Source of the DNA: Odontocerum albicorne
Lineage: Eukaryota > Arthropoda > Insecta > Trichoptera > Odontoceridae
DNA length: 64,000 nucleotides
Assembly (NCBI GenBank): GCA_949825065.1
Contig: OX463864.1
Location: forward strand, 19,170,874 to 19,234,873
Direction of reading: 5' to 3'
Shown here: positions 50,340-60,135 of the stretch, piece after piece
Layout: the number at the start of each line of letters is the position of its first letter
Position numbering within the stretch: position 1 is the first letter of the stretch
Program-made: the position numbers and the translations under genes
Notes under the pieces: generated by a model
The model's database searches: none
What the model saw: the letters and a program-made list of their open reading frames with translations, nothing else
Told to the model about the DNA's origin: nothing

Positions 50340-50434
50340 AGCTCCCAGAACCGGCTGCTCATCAAGAATGGGAAGGTGGTCAATGATGACGGGATGCAGG
50401 ATGCTGACGTGTACATCGAGGACGGTATCATCAA
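50340..50434 (+). CDS. CRMP: internal exon of dihydropyrimidinase/CRMP-family gene
   Basis: Bounded by a good acceptor ('tttattttcttgttccag', AG at 50338-50339) and the donor GTAAGT (50435-50440). The 95-bp exon starts in phase 0 and ends two bases into a codon: SQNRLLIKNGKVVNDDGMQD then ADVYIEDGIIK. RLLIKNGKxVNDDxxxxADxYxEDGxIK is the N-terminal strand segment of the cyclic amidohydrolase fold shared by collapsin response mediator proteins and dihydropyrimidinase. Catalytic residues lie in later exons, so enzyme and CRMP cannot be separated here. In insects one gene is known to give both by alternative splicing. No frameshift; GC-richer than its surroundings. No other exon of the gene was found in the window, so flanking introns are long (inference). 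Confidence 0.88.
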
Positions 50435-50464
50435 GTAAGTTCGATTTTATTTTGGATTTTTAAA

Positions 50465-50582
50465 GACTATCTCCGTGGCCTAGTTGGTAAGATGCCCGTT
50501 TTCCTAGCTGGATCCTGTTTCCATGCCGTTTGAACCCAATATAAAAAACCCAATAGTATTGTATATAAAAAAGGGTTCCACC
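50465..50582 (+). mobile_element. SINE-A head, truncated
   Basis: 'atctccgtggcctagttggt aagatgcccg', then a broken B box ('catgccgtttgaacccaata') and 'aaaagggttcca'. It sits only 30 bp past the CRMP exon donor. Confidence 0.75.
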
Positions 50583-50700
50583 AAAGGAAGACGAACTACA
50601 AAGAAACCTTTCTAAATCTTCCGATATGTGTATAGTAACACATTTGGCTTTAGGTGTAGTGTAGTGTATGCGTGTAGTGTTAATATATTTTTAAAAAGAG
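50583..50700 (+). repeat. repeat F
   Basis: 'gaactacaaagaaaccttt', 'taacacatttggctttaggt', 'gtagtgttaatatat'; the same as 60270-60345 plus 61000-61030. Confidence 0.7.
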
Positions 50701-50814
50701 TTCGAGTTATTTTTACATTTAAGTTCTCTGTCACTTTAATGTGTGTTATTGTGTAGATTTTTTCACATTTATTGCATTCGGGGATGGAAAAATCAGGGGG
50801 GGGGTCATTAAAGG

Positions 50815-50845
50815 GGAGTAGCACTGCGCGGGGTTCATTAACAGC
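50815..50845 (-). repeat. SINE-B scrap
   Basis: 'ggggagtagcactgcgcggg' is the inverse of the SINE-B middle. Confidence 0.5.
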
Positions 50846-50850
50846 GTGTA

Positions 50851-51024
50851 CAGTCCCCAGCGGTAAGGAAAGAGACTGTCGGCCATAATCGGCTAACTTC
50901 GGCTTTGTAGAGCGTCGTCTCTGTCATTCATACACGTGTTCCGTCGCGTACCGGACTGTTAGCGCATCGTGCGACAGAGACGATGCTCTACAAAGCCATG
51001 CGTATTACTTACCGCCGGGTACTG
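50851..51024. mobile_element. E element, 174 bp, TA flanks
   Basis: CAGTCCCCAGCGGTAAGGAA ... on the left and ... TTACCGCCGGGTACTG on the right, with TA at 50849-50850 and 51025-51026. Inner arms 'ctttgtagagcgtcgtctct' and 'cagagacgatgctctacaaa' pair. The right arm lost ~40 bp relative to 14911-15150. Confidence 0.88.
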
Positions 51025-51056
51025 TACCTATGGATTGCACCTGAAATAATTTATTT

Positions 51057-51276
51057 ATAGTTCAGAAATTCTAAGATGAGTTCTGTGACAGTTCACAAAT
51101 TTGTCCCAATACAACCTTATGTAATGTATTTACCTAAATAACTTGCTATTTATTAGAATTGAGGCTTATATTAAAGTTAATAAAATAATTAAAATTACTG
51201 AACATCGTTACAAGGTTGTATTGGGGCAAATTTGTGAGCTGTCACAGGACTCATCCTAGAATTTCCAAACTATGGT
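51057..51276. mobile_element. 220-bp MITE with ~55-bp TIRs
   Basis: 'gttcagaaattctaagatga gttctgtgacag' ... and its inverse '...ctgtcacaggactcatccta gaatttccaaac'. The TIRs continue through 'caaatttgtcccaatacaac'. AT-rich 70-bp centre, no coding. Confidence 0.88.
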
Positions 51277-51975
51277 ACCTATATTTCGAAAAACACTAAA
51301 AATGTAAAATTTCGCGTGTTTTGGAAATATACTCATACAATGACTGATATTTCCTGAATGGTATGTGAGAGAGTAATCGGTTGGTGCTTATTTTTAAGCT
51401 TTTAAAATAGAGTATAGGTACTATATATGAGTATACTCTATTTTAATACAAGGGATGACTTCTGAAGTTAAAAAGTTACATTGACTGACCCCAAATATAT
51501 TTTGCACAACTACCAGCCCCCAGTTCCTAGGTTGAAATCCAGGCACAGCTTCATTAAGACGAGTAAGAAGTCGCTGACGACCCAAAATTACTCCACAGCG
51601 TCATAACAGGTGACGAAATATATGGTGTATATGGCTATGCTATCGAAACAATGATTCAATCTTCCCAATGAAGAGCCAAGACCGAAAAAAAATGATAACT
51701 TCGCGATATCTGGTTTTTAACATTTCATGATATAACGAAACAACACGTCTTCTGTCAACTCTAGTTGACATGCTACTGAGGGTAGATGTATCAAATTTTA
51801 ACTGTTACATCGCCCGACCATGTTTTGGTAATTCGCCTGACTATGTTATGGGCATTCGCCTGAACAGCGTGCTATCTATCCATGCAAACTCTTATCTGAA
51901 GTATTTTGAGGAAAACAGAAAAAAAAACAGCTATTTCATCGAATAAAATAAATTAGAGAAGTCTGCCATATTCGT
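51277..51975. other. no recognisable feature
   Basis: Single-copy sequence downstream of the CRMP exon. Neither frame nor repeat assigned. Confidence 0.35.
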
Positions 51976-52315
51976 GTCCATAGATCGCAAAGTTCGAAAA
52001 CAGTTCGACCGCTGCACGGCGCGTTGTCTATGGTGTTCGGCCGCCCCCCTAATTAACTCTTCCGCTGTGTTACTGGCGGCGACAGGCCGTCGATCTCCCT
52101 CTATGGGCACGTTACTCTATTGACCGCGCATACAAATTGCCAGCGAGACTAGGAGCGGTGAACCTTTTTCAATTGGAAAGCTGATACGCGCATCGTTATG
52201 CGATTAATCGATGCCGATATGAGTTCCATTTCTCATATGCCTGCCGCAAGAGGTCACTCCAAGTCAGCCGCGAGGAATAGACCTTTGAGGTCGATTTCCT
52301 TTTCCTCGCATTAAT
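51976..52315. other. CpG-rich ~330-bp patch
   Basis: GC near one half, with frequent CpG ('gcacggcgcgttgtctatgg', 'ctggcggcgacaggccgtcg'), against AT-rich surroundings and with no repeat partner. About 1.5 kb downstream of the CRMP exon. It could be a regulatory element or alternative promoter, or a divergent element end. No exon is convincing. Confidence 0.35.
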
Positions 52316-52365
52316 TAATTATTCAAAATCAAACCAATAGGGTCATAATACAATAATACGTGAGA

Positions 52366-52475
52366 AAATTTTCTTTCGAATGACGTATAACATTTACCAT
52401 TTTGTTTTACTTTTGGTGCTCATTTTTAAATTGAAAAAAAACGGACACAACTTATGTTAACACCCAATAAAATAC
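52366..52475 (-). repeat. mariner 5' end, solitary
   Basis: Reverse complement of 5155-5270 ('gaaaattttctttcgaatga', 'gcacaacttatgttaacacc'-like end 'caacttatgttaacacccaa'). Only the terminal region survives. Confidence 0.75.
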
Positions 52476-52792
52476 AATAATTTGTTACAAGGAACATGCA
52501 ATATCTTGCGCCAAGAATTTTAAACACATTCCTAAAGAAAAATGATGATTTTTATTAGATCGTCCCTTCAATCTTGACCTCCTCAGACTTGGCGTCCATT
52601 ATAATGGACACATAGTTCACATGCATCTTGTGAACAACTTTGTAGTATATTTGTTGCCAACCGAAGTGTAGAAAACTGTATTATCAACTTGAAACATTCT
52701 GAGCGCCATCTATCTATACTAATACGACAGAAATGTAGCATTTAATGTAAAATTATACACTCAACAAGAATATATTTTTGAAACTTTAAGTA
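52476..52792. other. no recognisable feature
   Basis: Nothing assigned. Confidence 0.3.
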
Positions 52793-52794
52793 AA

Positions 52795-52990
52795 ATAATC
52801 TTTGTGGGGTTTCTGGGCATATGCTCACGTATGTGTTCATGGATTTCGTGTTGATGGATAGTCATTTGAATGATTTATGCGACCATGTAACTTGCTCCAT
52901 TTACGTTTGTCCGGTTAGTTGGAAGAGATTGCCGCCTGGAAATAAGCCCCGCCAGATTGTATTTACGATAAAAGCGTTAAATAAATAAAT
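52795..52990 (+). mobile_element. LINE-C 3' UTR only
   Basis: 'ctttgtggggtttctgggca', 'gatttatgcgaccatgtaac', 'gccccgccagattgtattta', (TAAA) tail. Strongly 5'-truncated. Confidence 0.85.
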
Positions 52991-53394
52991 ATTTTTTTAC
53001 ACAATCGAGATCTTAAACCAAAGGTTCACAACATACAAAAATATATGTCCGTTGAATGTTGCCGGAAATAAGAGCGATGCATCGCGAATAAAATTTGAAA
53101 ACGGTCGCATAAAACGTGACCACTTAGTCACAAATATTGGTTCAAAATAAGAACATTCTGAACAGACGCTTCGACACTTCTACTAATAAATATTAATGAA
53201 AAAAAAAAGTGTTAACAAAAAATCGGATGTGTTTTATTGCCTTTGCATAAATTAACAAGGTGTAGTGAACATTTTTTGCCATAAATTTGAATAATTTTTT
53301 TTTATTTCAATCAAAATTCAAAGTACGTTTTAGCGTTTATGAATAGACAAACAAAATATATTCTAATAAGACTTAAATACCATTAAAAAATTAG
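52991..53394. other. no recognisable feature
   Basis: AT-rich spacer. Confidence 0.3.
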
Positions 53395-53526
53395 TTTTCT
53401 GCTCGAGATGCCGTCGTCTTCTATCGGAGGTTTGCCACCATCAAGCAATCCTTATTCTGTTCACTTCAGCCCGGAACAGCTCAGTAAAACTGCGTCCAAA
53501 CCATTTCTTCGTCTTCCTCTTCACGT
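53395..53526 (-). pseudogene. LINE C-terminal end, split by Harbinger (part 2)
   Basis: Minus frame: 'VKRKTKKWFGRSFTELFRAE', 'VNRIRIA', stop, then a (CGA)-rich tail. Its upstream part is at 54055-54155. The 41510-type LINE ends similarly (LFRRA...). Confidence 0.75.
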
Positions 53527-53529
53527 TTA

Positions 53530-54051
53530 GGTCTTGGCCACACAGGTAGGAGTCTTGCTTGGTGCTTAGAGCTACGCTCCAAGATAGGCAACATATCCTA
53601 GCGAACCAACGCACCACATACTATCGCAATGGCAACACTGCACGCTTCGCGCCACGCTACATGACGATTAGTCACCGAGTGAATCTCCTAGCGAACAGAC
53701 GTGTTGGTTAATTTTATTGTGTCACCGTGATTTGAAAAGATGGCGGAAGTTTTAATAACAGCTATATATAAAAGGGATCTTTGTGGAACCCATCGAGCAA
53801 ATTATACAAAAATGTACCTGTAATAAAATGACTTTGGAATGAAGTTGCACATGAAGTAAATAAAGATAATGTAAGTTGTAATGAAATTGGTTAGTTTAAG
53901 AGTGGCATCGTTTGTTGACTCAACCACTCCCAAACTGTCAAATGAATTTGTGCGTAGCACTTTGGTGTGGCCAAGCATGAAGTCACCTAGTATATTAGTC
54001 ACGTAAAACCTAGCTTAGCACCTAACGAAGCACTTTGGTGTGGCCTCGGTC
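53530..54051 (+). mobile_element. PIF/Harbinger-type element, 522 bp, TSD TTA
   Basis: Second copy of 13933-14447: ends GGTCTTGGCCACACAGGTAG and ...GGTGTGGCCTCGGTC, TTA at 53527-53529 and 54052-54054. The MADF-like exon (ATG 53741) is present but frameshifted ('MAEVLITAIYKRDL'). The donor GTAAGT follows 'aagataat'. Inserted into a LINE. Confidence 0.9.
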
Positions 54052-54054
54052 TTA

Positions 54055-54160
54055 CCATTTATTTCCCTCTGGGGGTTGATGATCAGTTGTCTGATGATGT
54101 ATCGCGTGCCTCTCGTCTGATCAAGATACTGCAACTTGCAAAACTCCACAATTTTAAAAC
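54055..54160 (-). pseudogene. LINE C-terminal end, split by Harbinger (part 1)
   Basis: Minus frame: 'CKLQYLDQTRGTRYIIRQLI', 'INPQREINGK'. This corresponds to KLxYLGHVxRxxKYxLLQLIxQGKIxGKR of the family, decayed. It continues at 53526 after removal of the Harbinger. Confidence 0.75.
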
Positions 54161-54209
54161 AGTTCACGATCCTTAAATTATACATTAGCCATGATCTAAC
54201 TGTTAGCAT

Positions 54210-54322
54210 TCAAGCAGGCGCCCCAGGTTCGATTACTGCCGGGTTCCATCGGGAATCGAACTCGCAACCTCCTAGCTGGGAGGCATGCGTCTTAACAACT
54301 AGGCCACAGAGGTCGGAATACA
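54210..54322 (-). mobile_element. SINE-A head
   Basis: 'ccatcgggaatcgaactcgc' (B box inverse), 'gcgtcttaacaactaggcca cagaggtcgg' (A box inverse). The body is replaced by a short second B-box-like 'ccccaggttcgattactgcc'. Confidence 0.75.
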
Positions 54323-54410
54323 TTGCCACTTCGCAATTCACGCATTTTTACAGGTCTCCTATAAGTAACTTGCCATGTCCATATTTCACTCCCTTATTTA
54401 ATAATTTGAA

Positions 54411-54662
54411 TGGCGTTTTGGTAAAGAGGTACAAGTCATCAATTACTTATTTGTCAGTTTGAAGTTTTGCAACACTTATATTCCTGAAATACAGACCTCA
54501 GGTAAATTTTAAAGGTAAACTTTGAATACATAAATAATTTATGTATTCAAAGTTTACCTTTAAAATTTACCTGAGGTCTGTATTTCAGGAATACAAGTGT
54601 TGCAAAACTTCAAACTGACAAATAAGTAATGGATGACATATACCTTTTTAACCAAAACGCCA
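54411..54662. mobile_element. ~250-bp near-perfect palindrome (foldback MITE)
   Basis: Left 'ggcgttttggtaaagaggta' ... 'tttgaatacataaataattt' and right '...gtattcaaagtttaccttta' ... 'taaccaaaacgcc' are reverse complements along about 120 bp with few differences, centred near 54535. Flanks: 'aataatttg' (54400) on the left, three bases from the element, and the same 9-mer directly on the right (54662). The termini GGCGTTTTGG resemble the inner mariner TIR motif 'tggcgttttg', possibly by chance. Confidence 0.85.
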
Positions 54663-54667
54663 ATAAT

Positions 54668-54815
54668 TTGTTTTAACACTTTTATTTCAAATACATTCTA
54701 GTGGGCTTATTGCCAGGTGGCGATCTCTTCCAACCAACCGTACAAAAGTAAATGAAGCAAGTTACATGATCGCAAAAAAATATTTAAATTACTATCCACC
54801 CCCTTTTCTATGAAA
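54668..54815 (-). mobile_element. LINE-C 3' UTR, part 1
   Basis: 'gtgggcttattgccaggtgg', 'caagttacatgatcgcaaaa', 'attactatccacccccttt'. Repeat G separates it from 55085-55495. Confidence 0.75.
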
Positions 54816-54854
54816 GCACTGAAAAAAATGCGCTGCGAGTAATATCTCTTTCCC

Positions 54855-55080
54855 CATGATGTCGGACCATAATTCCGTTGTCACTACTATTATTTTCCCA
54901 GGTTGTCGCCACCGGAGAAGGAGTCCCTTTAGGCAGTTCCTTCTTCGTCACTATATGACGTCGCGCTCATAAAAAAATAAAGAAGATTTCGATCTTCTAG
55001 TGTAGATCGTGCTGAATGGGGACTTATTTTGTCCCCCATAACAGCGTGGGTGGGTGTGGGATCGAACTGAATTGAACTAG
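54855..55080 (-). repeat. repeat G
   Basis: Reverse of 27885-28098 ('cagttccttcttcgtcacta', 'gatttcgatcttctagtgta', 'gacttattttgtcccccata', 'gatcgaactgaattgaacta'). The clearer 'gggatcgaac' box supports a tRNA-related origin. Confidence 0.75.
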
Positions 55081-55084
55081 CCCA

Positions 55085-55495
55085 TAAACCCCACAAATAC
55101 GACAATCACCCGAACATTCCTTTTCATATAAAGTGAGAAATCATCATTAAAGGGGAAGGAAGGGATGGTGGAGAGGAATGGAATAATCAGGGATGAAAGA
55201 CGTTATATTAGTGACTAGAAATTAAGAGTTTTTTTATGTCGCTTCTTAAAGCATGCCAAGGACGGAGCGAGTCTTATATTGGTTTGTAACTGATTCCAGA
55301 GTCTCACTGCATGGACAGTAAAGGACGACGTAAAAAAAGAGGAGCGGTGAACTGGAAATGCCAATAAACAATCGCTGTTTGAGCGTAGCGCTAATCCATG
55401 ATTGGAAAGACGCTGAAAATTCTTGGCGAGATAAGAGGGGGCGGCGAGACAGTTCTTAAAGCATGTCAATTACGGAGCTAATCTAACATTAAAGT
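55085..55495 (-). pseudogene. LINE-C coding end, 84-aa frame
   Basis: Minus frame 55469-55215: 'AAPSYLAKNFQRLSNHGLAL', 'FPVHRSSFFTSSFTVHAVRL', 'ACFKKRHKKTLNF'. The 3' UTR runs to 55085. A short repeat of 'tcttaaagcatgncaa' marks the upstream breakpoint (55455). Confidence 0.8.
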
Positions 55496-55553
55496 GGGCA
55501 GCAAAATGATATAAACGTAAATAAACCATAAAAAATAAACTATTTTATTAGTA

Positions 55554-55748
55554 TTGACCTCCGTGGCCTAGTTAATACGTTGTGGGTTCGGTTCCCGCTG
55601 CAACCCAGATGTAAATATAAAAAAAAAGGTTATCAGTCTGGTTTTCACTAAAGACTTCATAAACGCTTTCTGGTTGGTTGGGAGAGAATGCCACATGGAA
55701 ATAATCTCACAAGGTTTGTACTGTACACAAAAAAGTGTTATTCGCTCG
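55554..55748 (+). mobile_element. SINE-A copy with deletion between boxes
   Basis: 'gacctccgtggcctagttaa' then directly 'tacgttgtgggttcggttcc' (about 25 bp lost), body 'tatcagtctggttttcacta', 'ttggttgggagagaatgcca', tail 'acacaaaaaagtgttatt'. Confidence 0.85.
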
Positions 55749-55779
55749 GGCGTTGCTATATCTTCCAGACCTGATTTTT

Positions 55780-56502
55780 ATTTGATAATATAACTAAACC
55801 ACTCCACAGGGAAGTTCCTGTTGTCACTATGTTTATTTGATAATATAACTAAACCACTCCACAGGGAAGTTCCTGTTGTCATTATGTTTATTTGATAATA
55901 TAACTAAACCACTCCACAGGGAAGTTCCTGTTGTCATTATGTTTATTTGATAATATAACTAAACCACTCCACAGGGAAGTTCCTGTTGTCATTATGTTTA
56001 TTTGATAATATAACTAAACCACTCCACAGGGAAGTTCCTGTTGTCATTATGTTTATTTGATAATATAACTAAACCACTCCACAGGGAAGTTCCTGTTGTC
56101 ATTATGTTTATTTGATAATATAACTAAACCACTCCACAGGGAAGTTCCTGTTGTCACTATGTTTATTTGATAATATAACTAAACCACTCCACAGGGAAGT
56201 TCCTGTTGTCATTATGTTTATTTGATAATATAACTAAACCACTCCACAGGGAAGTTCCTGTTGTCATTATGTTTATTTGATAATATAAGTAAACCACTCC
56301 ACAGGGAAGTTCCTGTTGTCATTATGTTTATTTGATAATACAATATAACTAAACCACTCCACAGGGAAGTTCCTGTTGTCATTATGTTTATTTGATAATA
56401 TAAGTAAACCACTCCACAGGGAAGTTCCTGTTGTCATTATGTTTATTTGATAATATAAGTAAACCACTCCACAGGGAAGTTCCTGTTGTCATTATGTTTA
56501 AC
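55780..56502. repeat. 55-bp satellite, ~13 nearly identical copies
   Basis: Unit 'taaaccactccacagggaag' + 'ttcctgttgtcattatgttt' + 'atttgataatataac', period 55. Only a few positions vary (t/c in 'cattatg', c/g in 'taact'). One unit has a 5-bp 'caata' duplication (56340). The homogeneity implies very recent expansion. Minus-strand peptide repeats are artefacts. Confidence 0.97.
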
Positions 56503-57130
56503 AATTTTTTTTGTTATTTCATGTGATTCAGTTAAACCTTTATAAAATGTATAATAAAATATATATTTTTAAATGTAGTAAGCTTGTCGTATGTGACTCT
56601 CGAACAATTAATACTTTAAGGATATTGTTCCTGTCAGAAATCAGGAAACTATCGTTTAAAGATTGAATTGTATGAACAAATATTTGCTATATGCCAGTAT
56701 TATGTCCTTTTTTAGAACCGGTGTCGATCGCGTGAAAACACAGGACCGTGACTCGACGCAAATCTAATTTATCACATTAAAACATGGTATCGGGATACAA
56801 AGTGTTAACACCTTTCACTTCATTTCCATCTTCCAACTCACTTTGTTGCTGATCGTCAATCAATACTTCCAACTCTTTAAACATTAGTTCTTCACATTAG
56901 TTTCCTGTGACCATTTCTTCTTTGTACATACGAGTATACATACGAATAAATACTATCACGCCGTTTCCCTGTCGGGATAGGCAAAGAGGAGAGAGAGCTA
57001 ATCTTTGTTCGATAGTTGGTGCTATCGAAGAATGATGCGGGTATTTTTTTTATTTATTTATTTATTTTACACATGACGAGAAATATACACAATTTGCGAA
57101 AAAACAACAGGTAATTTAATTTGAACACAC
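56503..57130. other. unassigned; LINE-R scrap at 56930-57000
   Basis: 'actatcacgccgtttccctg tcgggataggcaaagagg' (56951) resembles the LINE-R tail in reverse (as 58430). One TACGAGTA at 56930. (TTTA)n at 57047-57066. Confidence 0.4.
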
Positions 57131-57190
57131 AATTTTAACGGATCTGGGTTTGTTGCCTTTCATTTGTCGAGTCCCCAGTAAACTAGGCTT
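57131..57190. repeat. single unit of the 231-503 repeat with flank
   Basis: 'cggatctgggtttgttgcct ttcatttgtcgagtccccagtaaac' corresponds to 205-255. Confidence 0.8.
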
Positions 57191-57960
57191 TTGTCTGTAT
57201 CTCACTGAGGACATATAGCATGAAAAATTAATTCGATACTTCTTTCCGATTTTTAACTACACAAAACTCCGTTGCACATTCTCATCAACCTGAAAAACAG
57301 TGCCACTCAACTGCATATACATACATCACGCGAAATCAAACTCCTCACACTTCATCACTCCAGACAGACCAAAACATTCATCCCACAATATACCGCACAC
57401 AATCATAAAAAAAATACAAAATAAAAATACAAATATAAAACAACAAAAAAAACCACACTCAAGAGCTCACACAAACCTTTTCCACAAGTCATTCCTCTTG
57501 CAAGCCCAAGGACTCAAACTCCTGTCGCAATAACAACCACGCTCCGATCGACTGCCTAAATTGTTTTCCTCACTTTGCCTTTATATATTGCCTTAGAGCA
57601 AAATATGTTATAACTCTAGGGATAGTGAACATTAATTTGATCAGTTGCCATGCGTGCCATGTGTCTCTGCTGAGTCTGCATCTTCCCTTCCTCTCGACGA
57701 TAGTGCCAGAGAATGGATTTGAAATGTAAATTGGCTATGTTCAGATTATGATATATTATGGCTGGATCAAGTTTGCAATTCATAACATCTTGAAACGGAT
57801 GAATAAATATAGAGAAGTAATAATATCCACCATCAAAAGAAGAAAATTAGAGTGATTTAGTCGTTAATGCGGGGAGAAAAATATCAGATTCTCCGACTGA
57901 TTAAAACTTCATGTTTTGTTTTTATAGTCCGTCCACATAAACTTTCGGATCGCACTCTGA
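57191..57960. other. no recognisable feature
   Basis: A-rich to mixed sequence. No repeat or gene assigned. Confidence 0.35.
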
Positions 57961-57965
57961 TCATT

Positions 57966-58153
57966 ATTTGAGACAACGCACCCATAGATTGTTCTATCAA
58001 CCTATAAGTCGAACCAACCTGCCTTTGGAGATGCCGGTAGATAGAGCAATCACACTGTTGAACCGTGTGTGTCCCCATAACATATATAGTAGACGTGTTT
58101 CATGTGTCGCTCAACTCCTTCAGGAAAAATGTTTTACATTAAGTATGTTCTAA
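57966..58153 (+). pseudogene. probable LINE C-terminal end
   Basis: Frame: 'RTHRLFYQPISRTNLPLEMP', 'VDRAITLLNRVCPHNIYSRR', 'VSCVAQLLQ', stop. It aligns by eye with the end of the LINE at 43516-43698 ('NHPLFYEYIPTYRTN...SVTRGIEILNQLNDTVDIFS'). Short, so moderate support. Confidence 0.5.
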
Positions 58154-58424
58154 TACTCGTACTTGAAATAATTTCATTTTTTATACTATTAAACATGCTA
58201 CATTTTGTTATAATGTTTGAGTGTAACATGCTACATTTTTACTATTGTTCTTATAAAATCATTCTTAAATTTTTGAACTGTTTACACATGTTTTTTTTGT
58301 GCTTGTTATGTTTGGTCCTTGTTCGAATGAGGGAAACCTGTAATGTGCAAAAGGACTAGAAAAAATAAATTGATAAAGAGAGTTGAATAGATAAACTTGA
58401 AAGTGCAAACACATATACACACCG
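58154..58424. other. no recognisable feature
   Basis: AT-rich, with a short repeat of 'atgctacattttn'. Confidence 0.3.
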
Positions 58425-58600
58425 TCAAACCTGTCAGGGTAGGCAGAGAGGAGAAAAAGACTTTCCTATCGCGACATACATATTCCGCTTCTTTTGCATA
58501 CATGCATCTTCTCATACAACACCATCAATTTCTCTGATTTTTTATATTTCCCTCTTTCAAAATTTTCACTTGACCCAACCATACTTGAATTGGGCTTTGT
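58425..58600 (-). repeat. LINE-R fragment
   Basis: Minus strand: 'KVWLGQVKILKEG'-like, 'MRRCMYAKEAEYVCRDRKV', then 'SSLPTLTG'. Same orientation and extent as 42425-42578. Confidence 0.65.
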
Positions 58601-58734
58601 CTTCACAGTAGAACTGCAATATTTCGTATGTACATTAATATTCTGAAATTAAAAAAAGTAATTACGAAACCCCTTAAGATGATCAGGCCACTTAGTGAAG
58701 CGCTGCAGGAACGGGAGGTTTTGAGGACTGTGCT

Positions 58735-58948
58735 AGTATATTATACTTTTGTTGTATACAGTACAACCTGCTGGGATTATTGCTATGTGACAATTTGTTC
58801 CAACTAACCAGAAAGATGTCAAAGAGGCCTTAAGTGAAAAACACACAGAAATCCTTTTAAAAAAATCTGGGTTCCAGCGTGATTTGAACCCGCAACCTCC
58901 AAGTTAGGAGACAGGCGTCTTACCAACTCGTCCACGGAGGTCGCACGG
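58735..58948 (-). mobile_element. SINE-A, full length
   Basis: 'ttgtatacagtacaacctgc', 'gacaatttgttccaactaac', 'caaagaggccttaagtgaaa', 'gatttgaacccgcaacctcc' (B box inverse), 'cttaccaactcgtccacgga' (A box inverse). About 210 bp. Confidence 0.9.
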
Positions 58949-59279
58949 TCGGCTACAGCGTGAAGAGGTATCAACACTCGCATACGTCCATTATTACCAG
59001 ACGAACTTTTTAACCAGACTGTGATCCTTGTTTTTCGGGTACCACGGAGGTCGACGTCTATTTTTTGCTATTGATATTAGCTACGTGGAAAACGGTTTTA
59101 TTGCGTGACGCGATTAAGCGCCGGAAGAACAGAACGTGCTTCGTACTATCTTCGCCATATCCAGAGTTATTCATAACTAGCAACTCCTTATTTCAGCAAC
59201 TAATGTTAGTCAGAGCCGAAACAAGAGTGGGGCAACTGGAGTGCTATCCCATGGAACGGCAAAATCTATTTTTATTTTT
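58949..59279. other. no recognisable feature
   Basis: Unassigned. A short copy of 'accacggaggtcg' occurs at 59041. Confidence 0.3.
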
Positions 59280-59610
59280 ATTAAACCTGTTGTATAGCAA
59301 CGGTACAAAGACTGTAAAATAGGTGGATAGCTGCCGCTCAATCCTCGGAGATTCCAGTTTGCTTCTTGCATTTTCGGTGAAGAGCAGGGTGAAGAGATTC
59401 CTCTTTGGCAGATAGAAGTTTGTCAAAATAAAAACACGGTAGACGTCTCAGAAGATGAGAATATGTTTTCTTCCGTTTTTCGTTCCTTATGTTCAGCCCA
59501 TCGCTTATCGTAAGCCCCTTGATTCGACCGGGTATACAGTCACGGCTTGCAAGCGCCACGCATACCACGCGCTTGCCGCGCGTTGGAAGTGTCCGATTAT
59601 CTATAGTGAT
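59280..59610 (+). repeat. repeat H, second copy
   Basis: 'caacggtacaaagactgtaa', 'gtgaagagattcctctttgg', 'cagcccatcgcttatcgtaa' parallel 45985-46210. Confidence 0.5.
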
Positions 59611-59682
59611 AATTACGAAGGCCACGCATAAGGAATATTTTATTACAATACGTACAAATATACAAGTCAAACCAGATAAACT

Positions 59683-60135
59683 TTGCAATTTGTTTTTTCA
59701 AATACTGTTTATTCCACTTTTTCTATCGATGATGCCAAATTCTTACATATCAGTAGTAACGGAAATAAATTGGACAAATTAGAGACCCTAGAAATTTCTA
59801 AGTCGAGGCGAACATCTGGTAAACACACATATCCCAAAATATTGTTTATAGTTAAGGCATTAACGTTTTGGAGGTTTAAAGACATTGTAATTTATTTTAT
59901 CACATACTGTTAATTCCACTTTTTTGTAACGGTATAACCCTACCGGTTTCAAGGCTTTCACCTCATCTTCAGGAATGTAACGGTATAACCCTACCGGTTT
60001 CAAGGCTTTCACCTCATCTTCAGTCTTGTTTGTGCTCTCCTGAAGATGAGGTGAAGGCCTTGAAACCGGTAGGGCTATACCGTTACAAAAAAAATGGAAT
60101 AAACAGTGTTTGATAAAATAAATTACAAAATAAAT
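59683..60135. mobile_element. foldback-D, complex with internal duplication
   Basis: 59690-59840 carries part of the D2 centre in reverse ('gagaccctagaaatttctaa'). 59845-59970 is the left arm. The segment 'gtaacggtataaccctaccg'...'cacctcatcttcag' is duplicated (59928 and 59978). The right arm is 60030-60130. Hammerhead-like core on + from 60040 (CTGAAGA ... GAAAC). Confidence 0.85.

Noticed and set aside
56218..56467. Minus-strand repetitive peptide frames
   Set aside because: They lie wholly in the 55-bp satellite; no start context, domain or partner.
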